Of a DNA stretch of 64,000 nt, positions 13,472-27,363 are shown piece after piece (position 1 is the first letter of the stretch; every line of letters begins with the position of its first letter). The position numbers and the translations under genes were made by a program. The notes below the pieces were generated by a model. The model searched no databases. It was not told where the DNA came from and saw only the letters and a list, made by a program, of their open reading frames with translations. The stretch lies in the NCBI RefSeq assembly GCF_900496995.4, contig NC_044006.1, forward strand, positions 43,609,620 to 43,673,619, in the 5' to 3' direction. This DNA comes from Aquila chrysaetos chrysaetos. Lineage: Eukaryota > Chordata > Aves > Accipitriformes > Accipitridae.

Positions 13472-14200
13472 AGTCACAGAATCACAAAAAAATTTACGTT
13501 GAAAGGGATTTGTGAAGGTCATCTGGTCTGAGGCCCTGCTCAGAGCAGGACCAGGTTCAAAGTTCCATCAGGTTGCTCAGAGCCTTGTCTAGTTAATTTT
13601 GAATGTATCTATGGAGATCAGACATTTTTTCTGGACAACCTCTTCCGTTGCTTAACCACGCTCACAGTGAGATTGTTTTCCTTCCATCCTGTCAGAATTT
13701 CCCTTGATGAAACTTGTGTCTGTTTCCTCTCATCCCTTCACTGTGCACCTCTGAAAAGAGTCTGGCCCCATCTTCTCTGCAATCCCCCAGAGGCCGTGCC
13801 AGGCTGCTGTCATCTCCCTTCCAGGCTGAGCAAGCCCAGTTCCCTCAACCTTGCCTCACTGGGCAAGTGCTCCAGCCCCAACCATCTCAGTGGCCCTCCA
13901 CTGACCTCAATCCAGTTTTTTGATCTCATTTCTGTTCTGGGGGATGTAAAACTGGACACAGTGGCTTCACAAACACCAAGGAGAAAAACTGTTTCCTTCC
14001 ACATGCTGACTGTACTGGTTTGATCTGTGCGTTTGCTGGGCGTGCACTCCATCCCACCATGTGGGCTGCTGATGAAGATGTTTAACAGTGGCAGCATTGG
14101 TATCGCCATTCATAACCAGATGCTAATTATACTGACTGTTGAACGCTGCCTTTTGAACCCAGTAGTCCAGCTTCTCATCAATCTTGTATAAGTTATTTCT
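13472..14200 (-). mobile_element. CR1 LINE remnant, old copy
   Basis: Antisense CR1. The 3' terminus is at the left (GTCACAGAATCACA, then GAAGGTCATCTGG). GGTTGCTCAGAGCC, ACTGTGCACCTCTGAAAAG, GAGTCTGGCCCCATC and GATGAAGATGTTTAACAG follow in CR1 order. The right part (about 14050-14200) is weak. The minus reading of 13810-14109 gives a broken RT C-terminus (RELGLLSLEGR). It is diverged and has several internal gaps. Confidence 0.85.
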
Positions 14201-17200
14201 GAACTATGCATAAATTCTGCTACTGCTTCTCTCTCCTGTGATGGAGATAACTTGGAGCAGAATATTCAGGGCCTGCAGAATTTAACCAGCTGTCTGAATA
14301 AAATAAAATTCTGACTATTCAGCCTACTTTCCATTTTGAGACTTTTTTTAGAAAGTAGCTGTGTTTTCTCAAAGACTAATAGGAGTTTATTTTTCTTGTT
14401 TAAATCTCCTTTGGGTTTCCAGGAATCTTTGAGGAAGCAGAGTGTGGGAAAGACTAAGGCCTAAAGTGAAGGGGCTGAAGCCAAGACCAGAAAAGTATGG
14501 ACTTGTACAGGGGTAAGAGCTGTATTGTCACAAATGTATTTGTAGCTAGGAGACACTATGAGCACTCTTGCTACTCACTTTATACAGTTTCACTGTTTGA
14601 CTAAGGAAGGAAACATTTCCCCTGCAGCAGTACATCCTTTTATTCAAATCAGAAATTTACGCAGAAGCCTTTGGATTTTGCCAAAACTTTTGATCAGGTT
14701 GAAAAGAATCACCTGACTTTGCTTGTTTTATCAATATTAGGCAGATTTTTCAATAGTATCAAATAACCTGCCTCACTAAATGAGTAAGTAAGCATTGTTT
14801 TGGATTGTATTAAAGGATGCTAGGAACAGTAGCAGCATTATTGTAATATAAAATCACAGCATATCTGTTTGATAAACAGGTTGCGTAGTCAAAATGAAAT
14901 GGTTTTGTACTGCGAACCCAAAATTAAAAAAAACAGCATTTCATGGGAGCTTTTGAAATGTCAGCTTTCTGTTGCAGGTAGCTTCATAACTTTCTGAAAC
15001 TGCGGAGAGCTGAGGTGGACCACATGCTTCCAAGATTCACAGTTCATGACATGGTGAGATTTCACTGGTTTGACCAGCCCAAGTTGGTGGAGATGTCTTA
15101 TGCCTCATTGCTCAAAGAGGCATTGGTGGGTAGTTCTTGATCCCTGGTTTTTTCTGTACTGTAATCTGATAATAATGAATGACTCTTCTGGCTCTTTATT
15201 GCCTGGCATGTAACAGTGGAAGCTTCCAAGTTATGCCAAGGTCACAGTTAAGCCTGTTCTAAGATGTGGTGCAGACTGTAAGTTGTAATAGCCACATTGC
15301 ATCCTATTGACTGTTTGAGGGTGCGGGCACCTTCATGGTGGTTTAAACTAATACATTTTGCTTTGCAATTGGGGCATGCTAAGAACATGCACATGGTCAA
15401 TTATTGTGATTCCACTGACGGACTGCCTGTGCCACGGGTACTCAGCTGTTTTTAACCTAGTGCCTCTGTTCACACCATTTTTTATATAAAGCTTTGCACT
15501 GGACAGCCTTTAAAAAAAATGCTTATAATGGAGCTTAATTGATGGCAATGACATAATCCAGGTTGATGCATATATAAAAGGCAGGGTTTTTATGTATTCT
15601 GTAGACAGTTTATAGGGGCAGTAATGGGTAGACTGCTCAATGATTTAGAGATACAACTACAAAAGATACTTTCTCAATACCATTGCAAACATGTATAGAG
15701 ATGCACATAGGGAGTTTACATAAAGGGACATGCCAAAAAAAGCCAAGTAAGAGTAAATGCAATTTAACACACTTTCAAGGTGCTTATGTTGTGTGAGTAC
15801 ATCTGTGTATTATCAGTATGTTCATTGCACATTTTTCTCAGAAAATTCAGCCTCAAGAGCAAAGGTGACATTGTAGTATGACACGCTTTTCTAAATGCCT
15901 GTCAATGGGGAGTCAGATTTTAACTCTTCTCCTTATTGAGACTCTCTTGAATACCAAACAGTTTCTGGCTGGGCTGTTTAAAAGATGTATAAGGAGAGTC
16001 AGATTCCTGTTGGTGATTCATTTGTAAAACTTCAGGTGAGGGCAACAACAACCCGTAAAGAATTTCCAGCAGGGAAGTGTATGTGAAGGGGTTAGAAAAA
16101 TATTTCCTATATTGACCAAAGCTGCCTGCATGGGTGAGTGTAAAAACTGCAGCAGTCACCCTGCACTGACTCCCATGCTGGCATTTTACTACTGCCCCTA
16201 TATTCGTTAGAGCAAGCAAATGCAGAACACTGTGAACTGTGTTTTTGAAAGCCAGGATGTAGAATTCAATCTTTCAGAAAGCAAAACACCATCAACAAAT
16301 GACAGTGATTGTGCTTTATGCCACCTGGGAGCAGAGACAGAACACATGCTCAATCATTCAGAAAGCCAAGCCAGCCCCACATTGTTCTGATCCTGATTTT
16401 GCTGGTGAGATGTGAAACTGAAACAGTTGTGTTGTCCTTGATACAGAGGAAAAGTAAGTAGTCTACACGTGATGACCTTGAGGGTCTGCTCTGCTCCTGA
16501 GATAATTCTGTCCAGCCTGTTTCTTCTCCTGAGCCTCATGCTGGGATAAAACAGGAGAATGACGAGGGTGGGGGATGAGTGGACACAGCCATTGCCAGAA
16601 GTGTGGGAATCTCAGCAGCTTTTGAACACCTCCTGGCCCCCTGCCTACACCAGCACAAGCCAGTGTTGCGCTGCTGTGAGAAGAGAGCAGCACTGCAATC
16701 TGGAGACCAGCCTGTAGAGTTGCCCCAGAGTTGTACAGCACTGAATATGCTGGAAAATGGCTACTAAGAACACAGACCAAGTTTTATGACTGAAGGAGTA
16801 GCCACTGAAGTCAGAAGATGGTGAACATGAGGCAAATCTTTTGTAACACTAAGTTTTGCCATCGGACACTAGACAAGAAATGAAGCATAGGTGGGGGTTG
16901 TTTGTTTTTATTCAGCGTGCCTGGTTATTTGTTTACACCTTTTCAGAAATAAAAGAGAAAATCCTGTAAAAGCAAACCAAATGAAGCCACTTGAACCCTT
17001 TGCCCAGGAGGACAGGTTGGCAGAGAAATGGGGAAGACAGTTGTGGTGCTTCCAAATGTTCCAGGAAACAAGCAATACTCAGGAAATCGGAGAAGCTGGA
17101 ATCCCTCACACGGATGTGTGCCAGAGACAAAAGCATTGATTGTTATAACAGCTGAAATCTGTTTCTACAGGCCCCATTGAGCAGGGCATAAGTACGTACT

Positions 17201-20200
17201 TAAGCCTATCCCAAGCCAGCAAGGCGCAGAAGTGTGGGCTGAAGTTCCAGCTGTGCTGCTGATTGCATGTTGCAGTAGTATGATTCTCACTACATCCACA
17301 AACACATTTTCTCTGCTTCAATGTTTCTTTGCTATATCAAAAGTAATTATGTGAAGGTGGCAAACCTGAACTGGAACATGGCTTTAGGTTATTTTAAACT
17401 AACGAAGGCAAAGATAGATATTTACACTGTCTGATTCTATGCATCTATTTAGGTGCTCTGAGTCATGTGCTAGTATCCATATTTTTCCCTTTGGACATGC
17501 AGGGAAGTTGGACTCTCAGGCTTACGTGTTCTGAATCACATTTTAATTGGATGACTAAAATGCTTGTTATAAATATCTTTCTGAAAAGCAAAGCTTTAAC
17601 TGTGAGCATAATTAAGTGTTGGAATCAATTTCAAAAGTAATTTCAATTTGTCATCACTTGCAGTCTTTCAGCTGAGCGTGGATATATATGTTCATAAATA
17701 TCTATGTTCTCCCCTGCTTGTGCAGGGTCTTAACGCTGCAACTCTGTTGCAAGTTCTGGCAATGTGCTGAGGAAATTGAGTCAAGTCCACGGTGTGCTTC
17801 ACCATGTGTTCCTCCTGCAGGAAGAACTGTGTACAACAGGATGGCTTCTTGTGGTAGCAAAGTTTGACATGCTTGTGATAGCCTGCGTTTCTGTGAAGAT
17901 ACCTGGCAGTATTTTACAGTACTTGCAGTTTCCTGCCAACATGTAGTGCATGCTATAGTCAGTTGATGGGTGATCAAAACATGACTTACTAAAACCAGAT
18001 TATAATCTACCAGGCACAAGTTTCCTAGCCAGCCAGGAATGACTGTTAGATGATACTATGCAAGGTTGTGATTTCAGAAGGTGATACAAGTGACTTTCCA
18101 GGTGACAATTTGGAACATAAGTCCTGGTTTTCCAACTGCTGTATCTAGTGATTGCTTGTAGATGTTGAAGAAGAGCTGTGTGAAAGTTTGTGATAAAGCT
18201 GCAGTTTTCTCTCATTACTTTTTGAGTGCTCTGCTGCAGAAAGAGCTCAGACCATTTCAGACTGTTACCCTGGACCTTGCCCTTTTTTCTCAGGAAAAGG
18301 AACTGAGTCTCTGAGGCAGCATCAAATGCTTCAGGCAGTTCCAGGAGTGTGAGAAAGGATGTTTACTGTCTAGCCACTGATTAGAGGAGATTTTGCATCT
18401 ACTAAAATGGTTTCACATCCAAGTCCTGGATCTGAATATAGACATTAAGCTTCAGTTATACAAGGCTATGCTTAATCTTTGGTTATTCTATTTGTGAGCT
18501 TGCTTAGGAATAGAGTGGAGAAGTGCTGACCATAGTCAGTAGCAGCTGTTACCCATGCACCCGGGACACTTTGTATGCCAAATTTTGTCTCTGAAGAAGA
18601 GAGCCTTCTCCTGCGGGATCCATGTCAGCTGTTTTTGTCAAGCGGCACCTGCTTACCATGATGGGGGAAATGCAACTGTTCTATTCAAAGTTCTTGGTTC
18701 TTGCCCTCTTCTCAGCATGTAAAACTTTGTGCTGGTTGAAGGTAATGGGCACTGGGAGCCTTGATGGACTGCTGGGTATGGTGGTGTTATTTATGGTCCC
18801 TTGCATTTCTGATGCTTGTTTGATCACAAGATCTATCTGTTCAGAACCAATTAAATAATCTGTGAATCACAGGAAGGCTTGGGGTGAGATTTGGCAGCAT
18901 CAGTGGAGGGAGGTGGGCAGGAAGGTTTTGTGGGAGTGTGGGACAGCCTCAGCTTTTATTCTCTGCCACTTGGCACTCAAGTTTCATGCCTCTGAAAGGG
19001 GAGCACATGCGGTGCCAGAAAGCTAGGAAGGAGTATGTAGATGGTAAGAAGACAGAGCCATATGGTAGTCAGTGTGCCGATTGTCAGTAGTGTCGGTGGT
19101 AATGCCCCACAAGCTCCTCTCGTTTTCCTCCGGGGAAGAAGACATTTGCATTTTAGCAAACCTCAGTGGTTGTTGAAGTCTTTGTGGCCAAGTCAGAGGC
19201 TCTGGACTTACGGCTGGTGTCGTAATGAAATGATGGTTGTGATGTCGATAATCTTGATAGCTAGGCTGGCGAGCAGTATCTGACTAGCTACTTGGACAGA
19301 GATTATTGTGACAGTCCTAAAGAAGAAAGAGGGAAGAATTTGGTGGTTTTACTCAAGCAGTCTCACCACAGTGTTGTTGAAACTGGATGAACTGTCTGAA
19401 TTATTTCACTACCTTCAAAATATCAATGACTTCTTTTAGGCATGCTGGAGTCTGTGGCAGTGTGCAAACATGTGATTTTACTCCCCCATCCTTCGCTGCT
19501 CCTCTCCTCCCTTGTGCCTACCAGCTGGAAAACGCAGTGAGTCTGCATGGTGTCCTCAGACTAAATGCTGTTTATTCATCTGTAGCAACACAGACTCCAG
19601 AGAACAGGTTAAACAACAAATGGCCTGTTTATATATGGCTTACCTTAAAGTCAGTGTTTTCCCTAAAACTTAGGTAGGACAAAGGTTTCAGACATGGAGT
19701 CTGTCTTGTGGATCCTACCAAAGAGTTTTACGGGCATGATTTTCTTGTGATGTAACAAAAGATAAACCCTGTTTATTTAACTAAGGCATGTAGTTGATAT
19801 CCAAGACAGTGAACATGTAGGGCATGTATGGTATACATTTACCTGAGAGGTTTGTTAACATTGGCTGAATTTATTCAAACACTTTTTTTTTTTTGGCATA
19901 AACAAGCTGACAACTGATATACTGATAAACTGCCAGTCATAGGTACCGTAAATATATATGAAATCAATACAACCGTTGTTAGACATAACAAAATTATTCA
20001 TGTATGGATTTGTATTATGGAGCACTCAGTGACAGGCAATTAGTGGCAGGGGATTTTGGACTTTGCAAAGAAAAAAATATAAATAAATCAGTAATATAGC
20101 TGGGTTTTGCTCTTAACAAAAATCTGTGCAGCTTTTGGCAAGAATTGAAGGACTGTGTAGCAGGTCTACAAAGTCCACTTTTAAAACTCCTAGTACTGCG

Positions 20201-22587
20201 TGTGATCAATCTGCATTGCCAAGGATAATGTAAATGTTCTCTCTTGGCTTAGTTATATTTTACAGAAGTGTGAATGAAAGCCCAGTGCAAAATTTAGGTG
20301 TCTGCAGTGCTGCTGCCTAGATTTGAGCTGCTTGCCTTAATTCACTTTATAGTCAGTGGAGATAAAATGTCGTTTGTAAGAAATGCTTCATCCAAAACAC
20401 AGTGGCTGAATCCAAACCTACAAACTCCTGTTTCTCTCCATTGACAGGAAAGGGGGCCTGATTGATGGGTTCACGTGTAGATACACTGTAAATAAAAAAA
20501 AAACCAAAGGTGAAGAATCAATATGAAGTACTACTTCCATTCCATTTTTCTCCATTTTGAAATGCATTTATTTGGTCTTTAATGAGATCTGATGTGCTTT
20601 GAAGTTCTCAAACAGAATAAGAATTTCTCAGCCATTCTCCAAGTTGGCTCAGTTTTGTCAGTGGAGCTCACAGGACAAATTTTTTGATTTTACATGACCC
20701 ATTTAGTTTTAATAACTTCCCATTCAGACAGCATTCTTGCTTGCCAAAATGGAATTTTTCATGAATTACTTAATCAGTAATCAGTACTTACTAACTGGCA
20801 GCTTCAGTGAAGGCTGATAGGAAGACGTTCTTCGTTTGTAATACAGGCCTAACATAAGCTTGGAGGGACTCACTATATTTCATCCTATTTTTATCAGCCT
20901 TCTCCAGCCACTTACATTCCTTTTTTCCCAGGTGCCTTTTATTAGCTTGTTGAAAAACTGTGGGAAGTGAGACACTTGAACCTTTGAAAGATTCACAACA
21001 GGTATTTGCTCTCTCCTTTTCTAACAAGTCAGAAGAACCAAACAATACTAGAAAATGAGTCACTGCAAGCCAGTAAGAGTAGTTTACTAGTCCATTAGTT
21101 TATTGCTACCAGAAAGCTACCTAGGTCTTAATTAAACAGCAAGTCAGCCTCCGTGAGACAAACGCAGTTTGGCAAGAATTGGGAAGCAGAAACTCAAACA
21201 TATAATTAAATATTTTTCTGTTTCCTTCTTTAATGTCTGTTAGGGTATTTTAGAATCACTGCTGAGGACAATGTTTAGAAATAAGTGTCTAGCTGTAAAC
21301 ATCTGACTGTTGAGGCAGTCACATAAAAGGTTGGGGCAATAATGTATGTCTTCATTATTATCTTAAAGGTTTGACTGTTAATTGCGATGTGGGATGCTGG
21401 GCTGGCTTTCAAGTTATAGTCTTCACAAATTGTGTTTCAAATGAATAAAAATACTGGAAGAAAAGGGAAGAATTGCTATTGTCTAACCACAACAGTCTAG
21501 GCAGGCTGCCATGAGAGTATTATTGAAGCTCTAATTCAAAAATTAGTCTCAGCTACAAATGTATTAGTTTAGCCAAGTCCTCTAGTTGGCAGAATGTCTT
21601 AAATTTCCTTTGATACATGCTGTTGTTTGGGCTGTTAGCTTAATACATCATTAGATAGTTTAGAAATTGCTTGTCCGTAAGTTAGTATGTTCAATATCAA
21701 CTTGTTAATTAGATTAATTTGGTTTGGTATTTTGTTAGAAATAGCTTAACCTTTATATGACTTTATAATTTTATGTCATTACAGTTACAGATATAACATT
21801 GTTTACAATGGTAGTGTATCCAAGTCTCAGAAAACACTGTAAATGTCTTGCAAGCAAAGTCCAAAAAAGGTCTTTTTCCAGGGCTTCAGTGAGTGGGAAC
21901 AGTTTTTTTCTGATGGGCAAGGAAAATTCATCTTACATCTTTCTCAAGCATAGGTCCAGAAAAATGCTGTGCGTTTACTGTGACTTTCCTCCGGCAGGTT
22001 TTACATGGCCGCTGATGTGGCTTGTCAGGGGACTGGACCATAGGTGCCTTGTTTTACAGTTCTGGGTGCTCCGAGGTAATCTAAAAATTTCAGACAGCTA
22101 AATGCATGCACAGCCCAGAGCTAGTACTGTTCTCGCGTAGAAGTACACCTAGCAAGATCAAAAATCATAAACATTTTCAGCCTCTGTAGCTGAGGTTCTC
22201 ACTGAAACCCACCCTTCTTTACAAGTCAACATCCATAATCTTCCATGGATGGTCTTAACTGGACCTACCAGTTTACGTCCTAGGGCAAACTGGTTTGCTC
22301 TCCCAATTTCTTTAATGCCCCAACTCCTGTTGCCTTTCAGAAGTCTCCAGAGGTGTCTGTAAGCAGTTAGAGGAGGCTGAAGGGGGAAGACGCTGGGGTA
22401 GGTAGGACACGGCCAATTTCTTCTTTTCTCCAGGTGTGCTGGATATCTCAGCACAGGGAGAGCTGTTCTCGTCAGCCACCTCTCCTTTCCCGCCCCTGCC
22501 CCTGCTGTCTACTACTTTCTTGAATAGGTCATTACAAAAATAATGACAAGGTTGCTTTGATCATGTTTTCCCACAGTTCCCTTTGAA

Positions 22588-22609
22588 CAGTTGTCCCACA
22601 GGACAACTG
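22588..22609. repeat. Perfect 9-bp inverted repeat with 4-base loop
   Basis: CAGTTGTCC (22588-22596), loop CACA, GGACAACTG (22601-22609). Confidence 0.9.
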
Positions 22610-24260
22610 AACAGTCAGGAGTCCCACAAGGGCTGTTGGAGCGAGACTTGAGGGCTCATCAAGCCATAACTCTGGACACAGAGTTGAAAATGCCCTCGTG
22701 TATGTCCATTTAAAAGCCATTTACTAGACCATAGGCACATGCTTGCTGCAAGAGCGCTTGGCCTTCCTGCACTGGCAGGTCTGGAAGACAATATCTCTCC
22801 CTGGCCTTTGGCTTATCCCAGCAGACTTGCTGGAGTGAGCCCTCCCTGCCCTACTACTGCCCAAATGGGAAGGACAAAGCCACCTGGATTTGCCCGCAGC
22901 TTTATTATATTACCTCTGCTGGTGCTAGTCTGGCTGTACTTGACTGCCTCTACCAGGAGGAAATGTTACCCTTAACAAAACCAGAGAAACCTATCTAGTC
23001 ATTGAGCAAACCTACACCATCCCTTGTACAGTGGGGACTCTCTTCTGAACCCCTGATGGGACACAATTTTCTCTTCCAGTCGGCTGCCTCGCTGTTTCTG
23101 TTCAACAGCTGTGGTGCTCTTATTCAGCGGGAAAAATCAGGCACATTTAAAACAAAACAAAAACCAGAACACAACACAAACAAACCAAATTAAAGAAAAT
23201 GTTTTAAAGCATTTCGTTACTCACAAGATGTTGTGAGATGTTTCATGTTTAAAATGGTAATATTATTTCTGGCAATCGATCTCATGCTATTCTTTTGTTG
23301 ATTTTTCCAACCTCTCAAGAAATTGGAATGAAAATATTTTACTGATGTTACTATCCCTGGGAAAAGCTCATCGACATGGATCCAGGTTTACGCTGAAAAC
23401 TCAAAATATTTGGCATGTGGTTTTGTATTTTCCCTTCGTCAAAGAGATTATGCAGGGCTAAGTGTTCACGTGGAGGCAGTGAGAGACACTGACACTGTAC
23501 TTAAAACAAAAGGCGACCTTGCATATATGTGTGCACATACATGCAAATATCTCTTTTTGCAAATGATAATATAATCATACGAGAAAGTCATTACTGTTAC
23601 ATTATCGTAGTTCACTCATATGAAAGCTGAGTGGACACTGTAGGGATGTGTACACTATAGAAACATGTATGTATCTCTCTCACACTTCTGTAGTGGTTCT
23701 GTGAGCAGGGGGATCAATAAAGCCTGATTTTCTATGGATTTGTGTCTTGAGGTTGAGACCCTATCTGGATTTTCTAAGGTCTCATATGAAACGCTGCACT
23801 TTTTACCTCAGTGAAGCATTAACTGCAGCTCTTAACTGGCTGCCTATTTTCAGAATACTTTTAAGGACTTAATAGTTTTTGGATTTCAATACCTCTGTCA
23901 AATGTGCTTGACGAGCTTAAGCGTTTGAAGATTCAGAGAGAGGTCTCAGATGTACAATGAGGCAGCACAGTGTCTGAAACCCAGTTTCCACAAAATCAGG
24001 CTAAAACATCCTCACGCTTATACATATGGAGAAGAAACATAAAATATGAATTTAAGCAGAAAACATGAATTTAAACATAAATACAGAATTTAACAGCTAA
24101 GGAAGAAAAGATAAATATGTAGATTAACCACCAATCACACAGGGGAGATTTTCCATTGACTTTCAGTGAGCATTTAGCACCTAATTGCAATTTGTCTCTT
24201 TCAATATCTCCTAGACAATATTTTCTGTAAATGTATGTATAGCTTCTCACACTGGACATT

Positions 24261-24276
24261 AAAAAAAAAAAAAAAA
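24261..24276. repeat. Poly-A tract (16)
   Basis: Pure A run after ACTGGACATT; no recognisable retrocopy to its left. Confidence 0.9.
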
Positions 24277-26182
24277 GGAACTTGAATTTTGGTTGCATCT
24301 GTCAGAAAAACTTCCTGATTCCAGGGGTCCATTTATGTGTTTCTTTTTAAATTTTTAATTAAAAGATATTGATTTGTCATTTTGAGATGTTTGTTTAGTT
24401 AAAAAAAACCAAACAACTGAACAAACTCCATTGAGGATCTTACTGGTTTTTGAGTTTAATTTTGGCCTGTAAGAGAAACAGCAATAGCTCAATGACAATA
24501 TTGCTTTGACAGAAAAGGCCAGACATGAGAGCTTTAAGAGTTTTAATTTCTCTGAGGGGTCATAAGGTCCTCTGCTTCCAAGCATGTTAAAAAGACAAAT
24601 CAAACTGAAGAGTTGAGTCAGGTTCATTAGCTCTGGCAAATCACAATTACCACAGCGAAGCCATTCTTCTTTGGGTTTTTATTAAAGCAAAAGTTTTGCA
24701 ACGCACCAAACAATGCTTTTGGCTGTATTTACATTAGTTTTGCTCTTGTCATCATGGCTCACTGATTCTTAAATGGGACCAAAGGACTAAAAGAAATGCA
24801 AAAAGAGTTCCATTTAGGGTTACAAACGCCACCCTGCACACCCCCTTCCACCCGTCCTCTGACCAGTGTCATAATTCTTGTTCAAACAACAGCAGCAAAA
24901 AACCCAGCAGCTCAGGATGCTCCTGAGCTCTCTCATCTTTGAGTGATGAAGAGTCAATAGCAGGCACCCTGTCTCGATTCCCCGGGTGAATCATGGACAG
25001 GACACGGGCTGCGCAGCCATTTGAAGATGCCTCGAGTTTTGAAGCCTTGAAGAGGTGCTGGGGGCAGGGGGGCAGGCGGGCGAAATGGGTCAGACGCTGA
25101 AGTGTAGAGCTTCACAGGCTGTCAAGAGAAAACTGGGAGTTGAATTAATAGAGGCAGCTTCAGCCTTTCCAGCTATGAGTCACACAAATCATGAAACTAC
25201 TTGAAATATTTCACCTACTCATAAATCTCCTTTATCTTTCACCTCTTCCCTCTTTTTTGTAGTTATTTTCCTGTTCTGCTGTCTTTCAAGTCACACCCTG
25301 CGCTGATCTCCTGCTTCATCGTCCCCTATTCCCATTTTGGTATCCTTCCGTCGCTGAGCATACCTTACATTTTGCAGGCCTTTCACATCTTGGAAATGCT
25401 GCAAGCAGTGCTTCTGAGCTTAAGTCACTGAATATATGGTCTATGTGATGACACGGTACTAAACCAGCTGGAAATTTTTCTTTAAAAAAAAAAAAACAGG
25501 TTTGAGAAACTAAATCAATGATTTAAAAGTATGCATGACCCACATACATGCCCCTGATGTACATGGCTCTGATAATCGATTTATGCTATTTATATCCACA
25601 GTAAGTTGGCGATATCCAACATTTAAAATGCAACTGAGATCCCACTCTTTGATCAGGTGGAAGGGAGCTAACAACTCAAAAGCCTGAAACAACTGATTCA
25701 GCCAAAAAGCGGATCCTTAGCAGCTTATAGGGTGAGCAGGTTGGTTTTGTTTTGAAGTTGGATGAACCAATGAAGAATTGCCAAAGCAGAAGGTGAAAGG
25801 TGCCCAAACTTCTGCAGTGTATCTCTAGCCTGCACTGTGGTGCCTGAATGGTCACCTGCCACACTTGCGCTGTGGGTGAAGTGATGAGGGGCACACATGC
25901 CCCTTCTTGGGACTGGGAAATGCACCCTGAAACTCGTGTGAGGTACTGAAGTGGCAGGATGGTGTAAAGCCTTCTTCAGCCCTTCTCTTTTACAGGGTCA
26001 TTGCACACAGTGTGTTTAAAGCCAGAAATAAAAGTCTGCCAGGCCAGGCTACCCCACGTCAGGAGCCTGAGAGCCGGCAGGGTCTCAGAGCATGACAGAG
26101 GCAGTCTGTGATTCACATGCATTGGGCCTGGAGTAACATTGGCAAATTAAAGTTTGTAGGATACAATTCTCGTGAGAGCACA

Positions 26183-26211
26183 GGATGAGTCCCACAGAAG
26201 GGGACTCATCC
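26183..26211. repeat. Perfect 11-bp inverted repeat with 7-base loop
   Basis: GGATGAGTCCC (26183-26193), loop ACAGAAG, GGGACTCATCC (26201-26211). Could form a strong hairpin as RNA; no gene context. Confidence 0.9.
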
Positions 26212-27346
26212 GGATGTGGTACAGGGAGGTGGGCAGCGCACAGCTCACCTCCTCCTGCATGGGAGAAGAGGTGTTACGACGAAAAACCTACTTGCTTGCT
26301 TCTGAAGAGATGGGAAGGAGAAAATCGACTCCATTTCTGAAAGGGTAGAAAAGCATCACCCCTCCTCGTCCCCACTCCAGCAGGACCGCCTGGGAAAGGG
26401 GAAGTGATGTTTGGCTGGTTGTACAGCGGGTGTTGTTGCTTTGGAAAAAACTTGCTTTCTTTTGAACGCCTCCTGCCAGGTCAGGGAGAGCAAATATTGA
26501 AAAGGGACTGCTGCAAACAGCTGGCTTGGGATTGCTGCCTGTTGATGGCTTCCTCATACCTGGTTCCTGCACCCCCTGTACTCCGCAGTTATCCCTGCAC
26601 TACCTGTCTTCACTTCATGCAGGGAAACCAAAGTGGCATCTATCGATTATTCCGACAGAGTCAAGAACTCCTAATACTTTAAGTCCAAAATGAGAGTTTA
26701 TTATGCTCTGTCAGGAAATGTCTGATGCCAGATAATTCTTTTTTTTGCAATGATCTACTTAAAAACTGATATGAAAAGCATACAGGCATGAAACAACTTG
26801 TATTGTTTTTACTGCATCTCTTTTGATTGTGCTACACCATGAAAGAAAAACAAACGCATTCAAAAAAAGCAGACACTCCCAGGCCCCACATCTGTAAAGT
26901 TGCAGTAGAGTTGCTTAGGTCTCCAGACTCCATCCTGTATCCATTTAAACATAAATGTTCCTATATTTATATGAAGTCTCTTGCAAGTGAGAGAACAAAA
27001 CCTTGTCCAGACTCTACTCTGGGAGGTATATTTAAACCTAGATTTCTTGCTAGAAGCACTGGAGAGAGTGTCTCCTTGATTTTGCTTTATATCCAACCAA
27101 ATTAAAAGTGTTTTATCTGGAGAACTGGAAGTTCCCCAGTGCCTGCATGCGGTCCGTGGATCTGATATCTTTTTGTTACTGCCGGTGCCTGCGAGGGGCA
27201 GGAAATCCGCAGTCAGTCAGGGGCCAAACCTGCTGAGAATAGGGAGCCTGTTCCTGCAGAGCCCTGCACTCCCTTCAGTGACAGTTCACTGAAAGTAAGA
27301 TGCTCTGAACACAACATTTTGGGTGCCACACACAGTTGGTTTTTGT

Positions 27347-27363
27347 TTTTTTTTTTTTTTTTT
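27347..27363. repeat. Poly-T tract (17)
   Basis: Pure T run preceded by GGTTTTTG. No adjacent retrocopy was recognised on the minus strand. Confidence 0.9.

Noticed and set aside
13667..14109. ORFs of 118 and 99 codons
   Set aside because: They lie within the old CR1 remnant.
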